Below, one piece after another: positions 1 to 4,986 of a DNA stretch of 8,803 bases. Within the stretch, counting starts at the first letter, position 1; each line of letters begins with the position of its first letter. Under the pieces are notes generated by a model. It had not been told where the DNA came from, made no database searches, and saw nothing but the letters and a program-made list of their open reading frames with translations. A program made the position numbers and the translations under genes. The DNA is from Verrucomicrobiales bacterium (lineage in GTDB: Bacteria > Verrucomicrobiota > Verrucomicrobiia > Verrucomicrobiales > DEV007). The stretch covers positions 1 through 8,803 of the forward strand of contig JACETS010000107.1 in NCBI GenBank assembly GCA_013911195.1. The letters are read 5' to 3'.

Positions 1-801
1 GTGACCTTTGATGTTGAGGGTGCTGATCGTGGTCCGACGCCAACCGCAGGAGCGAGTTTCAATGGGGGTTATATTAATTTCCCAGATGTTGATTTAACGA
101 GTATAATTCAAGATACAGATGGAGAAAACAGCTACACATTCTCGGCTTGGATCAAGCCTAGTGATCTCAACGGTGACAAGTTCCTCTTTGGTCAAACTAG
201 CCAAGGCATTCACAACGGTATCCGAGGTGGAGGATTCCTCCATCAGGCTCACTGGGGAGCGGATAATAATGGGGCGACTAACCTAAGCACTCTCGAAGGT
301 GAGTGGGTGCACGCAGCATGGACCTACGATGGATTAACTGACACCGCTAAGATGTACCTCAATGGTGTGCTTGACGCCGATGTCAATAAGCGTGCACCTA
401 ATGGTAATGGTAATCTTATCGTGGGTGGACGTAATGGAGGTAGTGAGAATTACCTTGGTATGGTTGATGATGTGGCCTTTTGGACAGTAGCGCTTTCTGA
501 GGGGTCTATTCAAGCTTTGGCTGATGGAGTCAGTCCAATTGGAGCTTCTCAGGTTTCATTTGAATTTACAAATATCATTTATAACGCTGAGGAAGATGGA
601 TTCAGGCTTGAGTGGAACTCAAAGCCGAATAAGACATACGCCCTATTTTTCTCTGAGACATTGGAGGAATTTGATGCGGACATTGATGATTCCATTGAAT
701 CACAAGGAGAGACAACTGTTTATCCAGGAGAAGGTGAGTGGTTGCCTAATCCACTCGAAGGGGCTCCAAGATTATTCTTCAGGATTGAAGAGAACCAATA
801 A
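1..801 (+). CDS. LamG (concanavalin A-like) domain extracellular protein, C-terminal part
   Basis: The reading frame is open from the first base, so the gene almost certainly starts upstream; the GTG at position 1 is probably an internal valine. The visible 266 residues contain a LamG/concanavalin A-like jelly-roll domain at about residues 20-175. Its signatures are FSAWIKP (47-53), the strand EWVHAAWTYDG (101-111), the strand MYLNG (118-122) and the closing MVDDVAFWTVALS (154-166). A separate beta-rich tail follows (about 185-264), with FRLEWNSKPNKTYALFFS (201-218) and the ending LFFRIEE. Such tails are common at the ends of large secreted Verrucomicrobiota proteins and may serve in secretion or surface attachment; that role is inference. 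LamG domains generally bind carbohydrate or protein, so an extracellular binding or adhesion role is likely, but the substrate cannot be read. An intrinsic terminator follows about 20 nt after the stop, so this is the last gene of its transcript. Confidence 0.85.
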   Translation: MTFDVEGADRGPTPTAGASFNGGYINFPDVDLTSIIQDTDGENSYTFSAWIKPSDLNGDKFLFGQTSQGIHNGIRGGGFLHQAHWGADNNGATNLSTLEGEWVHAAWTYDGLTDTAKMYLNGVLDADVNKRAPNGNGNLIVGGRNGGSENYLGMVDDVAFWTVALSEGSIQALADGVSPIGASQVSFEFTNIIYNAEEDGFRLEWNSKPNKTYALFFSETLEEFDADIDDSIESQGETTVYPGEGEWLPNPLEGAPRLFFRIEENQ

Positions 802-821
802 GTTTAAAAAAAAATTATAAG

Positions 822-859
822 AGCGGTGGGTACCTTACAGGGCCCGCCGTTTTTTGTTT
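822..859 (+). terminator. Rho-independent terminator of the LamG gene
   Basis: The left arm AGCGGTGGG (822-830) pairs with CCCGCCGTT (843-851) over nine base pairs including two G-U wobbles. The loop is 12 nt, and the stem runs directly into a T-rich tract (850-855, then GTTT). It lies 21 nt after the TAA at 799-801. Its G/C-rich stem stands out against the AT-rich surroundings. Confidence 0.85.
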
Positions 860-904
860 AAAAAGTGAATGCTGATATTGTACGGAAGAAATATCAGATC
901 ATTC
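857..904 (-). terminator. Terminator-like hairpin downstream of the small minus-strand ORF
   Basis: Read on the minus strand, GAATG + AT bulge + CTGATATT-type arms (plus-strand segments 867-879 and 890-904) form a hairpin: a perfect 8-bp inner stem (872-879 with 890-897), a 10-nt loop, then a 5-bp outer stem (867-871 with 900-904) with a 2-nt bulge. On the minus strand it is followed almost at once by five T residues (complement of 860-864). On the plus strand no T tract follows, so the polarity fits minus-strand transcription. It lies 9 nt after the stop of the 26-codon ORF. The stem is A/T-rich and the T tract short, so strength is uncertain. Confidence 0.6.
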
Positions 905-912
905 GTAATCTC

Positions 913-993
913 TTAATCAGGTTGGCAGCCGTAGGCTATACCAGCAATGACAAGAACAAAAATGATTGTAAGAACGACAACTGTAGTAGGCAT
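913..993 (-). CDS. Putative 26-aa single-pass membrane peptide
   Basis: A minus-strand ATG (991-993) to TAA (913-915) encodes 26 residues beginning MPTTVVVLTIIF and ending IAYGCQPD. Residues 5-22 form an unbroken hydrophobic stretch of V, L, I, F, A and G with small residues near its end, a credible single transmembrane helix, followed by Cys23 and a short polar tail. It was found by reading the complement of the spacer. Support for it being a gene: amino-acid composition very unlike the Asn/Lys/Tyr-rich translation of the adjacent AT-rich DNA in the same frame, a higher G+C content than its flanks, and a terminator-like hairpin 9 nt after the stop. There is no Shine-Dalgarno sequence, but most genes here lack one. 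It is divergent from the DUF2071 gene and convergent with the LamG gene. I do not recognise a family (not CydX or KdpF by eye); it could instead be the body of a small RNA or a chance ORF. Confidence 0.5.
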   Translation of the reverse strand: MPTTVVVLTIIFVLVIAGIAYGCQPD

Positions 994-1090
994 TGTTTTG
1001 TAATAATAATTATTTTTATTGTTATGACTAATGTTTTTTTGTTTTTTTTATAACTATTATCTTTCTTTTACGTTTAAATAACATGTAAAG

Positions 1091-1834
1091 ATGAAGCCAA
1101 CTGCAGATCAGCGAGAGAGATTGAGGCATCGGCCCAAAAAAAAATCACCTGTGATGTTTCAAACTTGGGATAATTTACTGTTTCTTCATTGGGATGTAGA
1201 TCCTGATCAATTGCAGAGAACGTTACCGGATGGCTTAAAAGTCGATACTTTTGAGGGTAAAGCGTATTTAGGAATAATACCTTTTTATATGAAAAATATA
1301 AGACCTCGATGGTTTCCTTGCGTTCCTTACATATCAAATTTTCTTGAATGCAACGTCAGAACATATGTTTATGACGAGAAAGGTAACCCTGGTGTATGGT
1401 TTTATTCGCTCGATACTAGTAGATGGCTTGCTTACAAGATTGGCAGGTCTCTTTTTTCATTGCCATATTATTGGGCAGAGATGAAATCCGAAAGAGAGAA
1501 TCGTATTTCATACAGTTTAAGAAGAAGAAAAGAGGGCATTGAAAAAGTAACTTATGATTACAAAAAAAGCTTAGATGATACATTAGCAGAAAGTGGAACG
1601 TTAGATTATTTCCTGCTGGAAAGATATCAGTTGTTCGCTACAAACAAATCAGGTGGCCTTTTATCATGCAGAGTGCATCATAAGCCTTACCGATATTCAA
1701 CATGTGAAAACAAATCATGGGCGAGCGATTTATTTAGTTGGAATGGATTTGAATTTAATTCTAAGGATGCTTCTCACGCTTGTGTAGCCAGCCGTGTAGA
1801 TGTTGAGATATTTAAACCGCAGCAAGTTGCTTAG
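1091..1834 (+). CDS. DUF2071 / YqjF-family protein
   Basis: The 247-aa protein matches the DUF2071 (YqjF-like) family, whose fold resembles acetoacetate decarboxylase; no reaction is firmly assigned to the family. Recognisable blocks, in order, are NLLFLHWDVDPDQLQRTLPDGL (28-49, beginning and end of the block), the strand GKAYLGIIPFYMKNIRP (56-72), FLECNVRTYV (84-93), GVWFYSLDTS (101-110) and GRSLFSLPYYWAEM (118-131). Length is normal for the family and there is no signal peptide or membrane segment, so it should be cytoplasmic. The start fits because the Arg/Lys-rich N-terminus before Pro20 (RHRPKKKSP) is usual in these proteins; the leader (TAACATGTAAAG) has only a weak purine stretch. It appears to be a single-gene transcript: a divergent small ORF lies upstream, and the convergent oxidoreductase gene ends 10 bp beyond its stop, leaving no room for a dedicated hairpin. 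Confidence 0.85.
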   Translation: MKPTADQRERLRHRPKKKSPVMFQTWDNLLFLHWDVDPDQLQRTLPDGLKVDTFEGKAYLGIIPFYMKNIRPRWFPCVPYISNFLECNVRTYVYDEKGNPGVWFYSLDTSRWLAYKIGRSLFSLPYYWAEMKSERENRISYSLRRRKEGIEKVTYDYKKSLDDTLAESGTLDYFLLERYQLFATNKSGGLLSCRVHHKPYRYSTCENKSWASDLFSWNGFEFNSKDASHACVASRVDVEIFKPQQVA

Positions 1835-1844
1835 TTTTGAAGAT

Positions 1845-3542
1845 CTAACTCTTATAGACCTCATCAGGCCAGCGTATTTCAACTCCATTTTTGATTAATG
1901 TTTCCTGAAAAGTGTTTAACTTTTTTCGATTATTTCTTATTTCTCGGGGGCTGGACTTCTCAATTAAACATGTTGCGGCGAGGTGTCCAGCTACCTCGCC
2001 GATATTCCATTCTACCGGGTGAAGTCTGTAACACCCATTAGTGACATGAGTCGTTCCAATATTTTTAGATCCTGCTATTAGATTTTTGATTTTGATTGGA
2101 ATGAGTGAACCTAGTGGTAATTCGAATGGTAAAGCAGGAAAATCAATGTAATTGTCACCCTCAGTTGTGGGATGTAAATCAATTTGGTAATGACCAATAC
2201 CCACAGAATCATGATAGCTCTTAGATTTCACTTTAGATTGATCAACTCCAAGAAATTGTGCCCTATTTTCAACGCCGCAGTGATGTTCCAGAATGGTTGT
2301 CATCGCTTTAATTCTTGCTGATTCTCTAACGTAAGGGTATTTGGCCATTCCGTCATCAGTATCAAAGATATCTTTTCTCAATCTAAGCCCTGGCCATCCA
2401 GTTCCGCCATCATCTCGAGGTGCATCAGTTTGTAACCAATATAGTAATGATCTACTGAGATCTTTGGACTGGTTGATATGTTTTGATCTTTCTTTTTCTG
2501 AAACACCAGTGAGGTTTCCCAAGAGATAATCATTCTGCGGCCAATTGACTAGGCTTGCATCCTTAATGCCGCTTTGTTTGTTGAAATTTTCTTCCGCTAT
2601 TATCCTGCGGTATTTCCATAAATTGATGATGCCTGAATTGTTAGGTCCTTCAGGATTGAAGCCTAGTATTTTTTTTACTCCTGTTGATGGATGTGTGTAT
2701 GCAAAATCAAGTAATCTTCCCGGCCAAGGCGGTGTCAAATTTGGAATAAAATCCCTCCAGAATTCATAGTTAGGAGGTTTGTCTATAGTGTGATTTTGTC
2801 CTTTTCGGTGTTCTATAGCAAAGCACATGGTGAAGGCCTGTTGATTTTTGTCTGAGTGTTTCTCAGGCATGTGTAATTCACTGGTTTCTTCTTTTCCTTC
2901 AGTTCCTAATACATGATCACATTCAGTGATGGGTAGTAGGTCTCCTAGTTCTGTTGAATCCACAAAAATGTTTCCATTCAAAACCATGGAATCGTTAATT
3001 GATTTATTTTCAACCTTAACACTTCTAATTTCATTAGCCTCCATCTCCGCAGACTTTACTATTGTGTTTTTTAAGAGAGTGAGTCTTTTGTTCTGAATGT
3101 ACTCATTCAACAATGATTCAATGCATTTGAGGTAGACTTTAGGTTCAGCGCATAGTCTAGACACAGATCCTTTCCCAGGATTTAATGGAACTACATTTCT
3201 AGCTTGTGGAGTTAATTTGTAGTTTTTTCTATAAAATTCTCTAACTAATTCTCTGAATTTTCTGTAGCTTTTTGTACATCCAAACTTCTCAATCCATCGG
3301 TGTTCGTCTGGTGGAACGCCTTGTGATGTCAGTTGTCCTCCAATCCAGTCTGTCTCCTCACACATTATAACAGTGAGGCCAGATTTTAGTGAGCTTAATG
3401 CGGCGGCACAACCGCCTAAACCTCCGCCAATGATAATGACGTCTGCTTTTAGCTCTCTAGAATAATTTATTTTTTGGAGGGCTCCTGATTTAGATGAACC
3501 TAACCCTAATGCTAAAGTTGAAAGAGCGGCCCTTCTTTTCAT
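1845..3542 (-). CDS. FAD-dependent oxidoreductase (FAD_oxidored family), probably exported
   Basis: The 565-aa protein has an N-terminal FAD-binding Rossmann motif: DVIIIGGGLGGCAA at 34-47, with the GxGxxG glycines at 39, 41 and 44, and an acidic residue (Glu62) ending the second strand. The following WIGGQLTSQGVPPDEH (66-81), a late block DGMAKYPYVRESARIKA, and a C-terminal segment with NLIAGSKNIGTTHVTNGC and EWNIGEVAGHLA are characteristic of the FAD_oxidored family abundant in Verrucomicrobiota and Planctomycetota. FAD binding is well supported; the substrate is unknown (sugar or polyol oxidation is only a guess). The N-terminus MKRRAALSTLALGLG resembles a short twin-arginine leader, but the hydrophobic part is short, so export is likely rather than certain. 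The ATG lies 2 nt after the stop of the upstream lipoprotein gene, which fixes the start and indicates co-transcription. It converges on the DUF2071 gene with a 10-bp gap. Confidence 0.88.
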   Translation of the reverse strand: MKRRAALSTLALGLGSSKSGALQKINYSRELKADVIIIGGGLGGCAAALSSLKSGLTVIMCEETDWIGGQLTSQGVPPDEHRWIEKFGCTKSYRKFRELVREFYRKNYKLTPQARNVVPLNPGKGSVSRLCAEPKVYLKCIESLLNEYIQNKRLTLLKNTIVKSAEMEANEIRSVKVENKSINDSMVLNGNIFVDSTELGDLLPITECDHVLGTEGKEETSELHMPEKHSDKNQQAFTMCFAIEHRKGQNHTIDKPPNYEFWRDFIPNLTPPWPGRLLDFAYTHPSTGVKKILGFNPEGPNNSGIINLWKYRRIIAEENFNKQSGIKDASLVNWPQNDYLLGNLTGVSEKERSKHINQSKDLSRSLLYWLQTDAPRDDGGTGWPGLRLRKDIFDTDDGMAKYPYVRESARIKAMTTILEHHCGVENRAQFLGVDQSKVKSKSYHDSVGIGHYQIDLHPTTEGDNYIDFPALPFELPLGSLIPIKIKNLIAGSKNIGTTHVTNGCYRLHPVEWNIGEVAGHLAATCLIEKSSPREIRNNRKKLNTFQETLIKNGVEIRWPDEVYKS

Positions 3543-3544
3543 AG

Positions 3545-3796
3545 CTAATTTTGATTCTTAATATCAGATAATTTATCCTCAATATTTTTGATTCTATCCA
3601 TTGTAATTGGTAACGCCTCTAATAAGGGAATGGTCTGTTGTATTGTTTCAATCTTGCTAATACTTGAGTTCAATTCTTCCAAAGCAACGATTCTTTTTTC
3701 TAGTTCAAGAATCTTATTCTCCTTTGTATTATTTTTACAGGAAATTAGATTGATGATTATTAGGAAGGTAATTCCAATTCTGTTTAATCTATTCAT
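3545..3796 (-). CDS. Small coiled-coil lipoprotein
   Basis: The 83-aa product has a lipoprotein signal peptide: Arg/Lys-containing N-terminus, hydrophobic core ITFLIIINLI, and lipobox LISC with the acylated cysteine at 20. After a short polar linker (KNNTKENK), residues about 28-53 and 65-80 show regularly spaced Ile/Leu among Glu and Lys, as in an amphipathic coiled coil, interrupted by prolines at 57 and 63. This suggests a lipid-anchored helical rod or bundle in the periplasm, of Lpp-like size but with no recognisable Lpp sequence. No Asp follows Cys20 (Lys does), which in enteric bacteria would favour sorting to the outer membrane. It is the first gene of a two-gene unit, stopping (TAG) 2 nt before the oxidoreductase start. 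The leader contains AAAGTGA about 5 nt before the ATG as a weak ribosome site. I know no family for it. Confidence 0.72.
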   Translation of the reverse strand: MNRLNRIGITFLIIINLISCKNNTKENKILELEKRIVALEELNSSISKIETIQQTIPLLEALPITMDRIKNIEDKLSDIKNQN

Positions 3797-3945
3797 TATT
3801 CACTTTAAAATTTATTTTGATACAACTAAAAATTATCAATTATGATTATGTGTATAATTATAATTGTCTCTCTTGAATTTTTATTTTTCAGATCTTTTAT
3901 AAGATGATATAGTAAACATTTTTCATCTACTTACTCCACAGAATC
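3797..3945. promoter_or_regulatory. Divergent intergenic region with promoter-like sequences
   Basis: This 149-bp, very AT-rich spacer separates the divergent lipoprotein/oxidoreductase unit from the Sel1-repeat gene, so it should hold at least two promoters. A perfect TATAAT lies on the plus strand at 3853-3858, and another on the minus strand (plus-strand ATTATA, 3857-3862); the two overlap. Neither has a convincing -35 element at the usual distance. A short inverted repeat ATCTT-TTAT-AAGAT (3892-3905) lies between the plus-strand element and the Sel1 start and could be an operator or a weak hairpin. Such matches are expected by chance in DNA this AT-rich, so only the general regulatory role is well supported. 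Confidence 0.4.
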
Positions 3946-4614
3946 ATGCGTTGCTTTTTAATTATATGTTATCAATTAGTGGTTTTTACTTCTTTAATTC
4001 ATTTTTTGACTGCTCAAGAACCCTCAAAGTTAGATGCTGAGTCCCAATATCAATCTGGGATGAAATATTTCTTTGGTGACGGTGTGGCCAAGGATGAGCA
4101 AAAAGGGGTGCAGTTTTTCAAAAAGGCTGCAGGAAATGGTAATGCTAATGCACAGACTAGACTTGCCATCGCTTATTCCAAAGGAGTTGGTGTAAAGCAA
4201 AGCTATAGTGAGGCTGGCAAATGGTTTAGAAAAGCTGCGGATAAAGGAGATAAAGAAGCTCAGACGCAACTTGGATTTATGTACGCAAAAGGGCAGGGAT
4301 TTAACAAAAGTGATGGTCAGGCAGTCTATTGGTGGAAAAAGGCTTCGTTGCAGGGACATCGGGTTGCGCAAGCTCATTTGGGTGTCAGATTTGCAACAGG
4401 TGTAGGTATTACAAAGAATACCGTCACTGCCGTAAAGTGGTGGAGGCAATCCGCTGAGCAGGGCTATATGCTATCTCAGTATAACTTAGGAGTTATGTAC
4501 GCAAGAGGTCAAGGGGTCCAAAAAAATGTTGATGAGGCATTGAAGTGGTATAGAAAGGCAGCGGCTCAAGGACATCAAGGTGCAAGACAAGCCCTTCAAA
4601 GACTGAAATTTTAA
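3946..4614 (+). CDS. Secreted Sel1-repeat (SLR) protein
   Basis: The 222-aa protein starts with a signal peptide (hydrophobic 3-22, probable cleavage after LTA at 21-23). The rest is almost entirely Sel1-like repeats of about 36 residues, each an antiparallel helix pair of the TPR-like superfamily. Five are visible, at roughly 32-66, 67-102, 103-138, 139-174 and 175-210, followed by a stub. The repeat pattern is AQ-LG-MYA-G-GV-K/N---A--WWRKAAEQGH, seen best as YNLGVMYARGQGVQKN (179-194) and WYRKAAAQGH (201-210). Such proteins act as scaffolds for protein-protein contacts, often in the envelope or in stress and secretion pathways; no partner is identifiable here. There is no lipobox, so it should be periplasmic or secreted. 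No Shine-Dalgarno sequence precedes the ATG. It is divergent from the lipoprotein gene and 45 nt upstream of ppnP. Confidence 0.9.
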   Translation: MRCFLIICYQLVVFTSLIHFLTAQEPSKLDAESQYQSGMKYFFGDGVAKDEQKGVQFFKKAAGNGNANAQTRLAIAYSKGVGVKQSYSEAGKWFRKAADKGDKEAQTQLGFMYAKGQGFNKSDGQAVYWWKKASLQGHRVAQAHLGVRFATGVGITKNTVTAVKWWRQSAEQGYMLSQYNLGVMYARGQGVQKNVDEALKWYRKAAAQGHQGARQALQRLKF

Positions 4615-4615
4615 A

Positions 4616-4644
4616 TTGGATTAATTTTCCATTAAACATATATA
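4616..4644 (+). promoter_or_regulatory. Candidate promoter for ppnP
   Basis: In the 45-nt gap after the Sel1 gene, TTGGAT (4616-4621) and TATATA (4639-4644) are separated by 17 nt. A perfect TATAAT (4643-4648) overlaps the latter. This suggests ppnP may be transcribed on its own, although read-through from the Sel1 gene is equally possible because no terminator hairpin is present in the gap. The TA-rich run CATATATATAATC makes a chance match plausible. Confidence 0.35.
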
Positions 4645-4659
4645 TAATCTTTTAGAAAA

Positions 4660-4974
4660 ATGATTTTTAAAAACGTCGATGCTGAAGCTTTAGCCAATAT
4701 ATACTTTGATGGTAAAGTCACTTCTCATTCTTTGATAACTCAAGAAGGAGAAAAAATTACAGTTGGGATTATTTATCCTGGGGTTTACCACTTTAATACA
4801 GAATCCTCTGAAAGAATGGAGATAACCTCAGGGGCTTGTAATGTAAAACTAGATGGCGAATCTGAAGATTCTATCTACGAGTCTGGCCAGTATTTTGAAG
4901 TGCCAGCTTCATCTGGTTTTGAAATTACTGTTCAAGATCAAATATGCCAATACGTTTGTCGTTTTTTAGATTAA
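4660..4974 (+). CDS. ppnP: Pyrimidine/purine nucleoside phosphorylase PpnP
   Basis: The 104-aa product matches the small cupin-fold nucleoside phosphorylase PpnP (formerly YaiE, DUF1255). The family performs phosphorolysis of several purine and pyrimidine nucleosides, giving the free base and ribose 1-phosphate in cytoplasmic nucleoside salvage. Matching blocks are ANIYFDGKVTSHSL (12-25), GIIYPGVYHFNTESSERMEITSG split over 36-58, NVKLDG (61-66), YESGQYFEVPASSGFEI (73-89) and the C-terminal YVCRFLD (98-104). These correspond in order to the E. coli segments YFSGKV, GEYTF, EEMTVISGALNV, YEAG-FNVPGHSEF and YLCRYL. Length is as expected, with a slightly longer N-terminus than E. coli, as in many non-enteric members. 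The ATG is preceded by an A-rich leader (TTTTAGAAAA) without a clear ribosome site. It converges on the phosphatase gene with a 12-bp gap. Confidence 0.93.
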   Translation: MIFKNVDAEALANIYFDGKVTSHSLITQEGEKITVGIIYPGVYHFNTESSERMEITSGACNVKLDGESEDSIYESGQYFEVPASSGFEITVQDQICQYVCRFLD

Positions 4975-4986
4975 GTCGTATTTCGA

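Noticed and set aside
1..3. GTG at the first base as the start of the LamG protein
   Set aside because: No upstream sequence is visible, there is no signal peptide after it, and the frame is simply open at the edge; it is probably an internal Val codon.
865..1053. 62-codon plus-strand frame starting with GTG in the spacer
   Set aside because: It begins inside the minus-strand terminator hairpin, has no ribosome site, an Asn/Lys-rich low-complexity middle and a poly-T-derived end, and lies opposite the better supported small minus-strand ORF.
1000..1080. T-rich runs around 1034-1070 as a terminator or origin element
   Set aside because: No hairpin precedes the T runs and no iterons or DnaA-box-like repeats are visible; the region is simply AT-rich spacer that may contain promoters.
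4030..4449. 139-codon minus-strand frame opposite the Sel1 gene
   Set aside because: The plus-strand protein has five clear Sel1 repeats and a signal peptide; the opposite frame is a by-product of the repeat codon pattern.
4060..4580. Periodic DNA similarity as a possible tandem repeat element
   Set aside because: The roughly 108-bp periodicity comes from the Sel1 protein repeats, which have diverged at the DNA level; it is not a separate repeat element.
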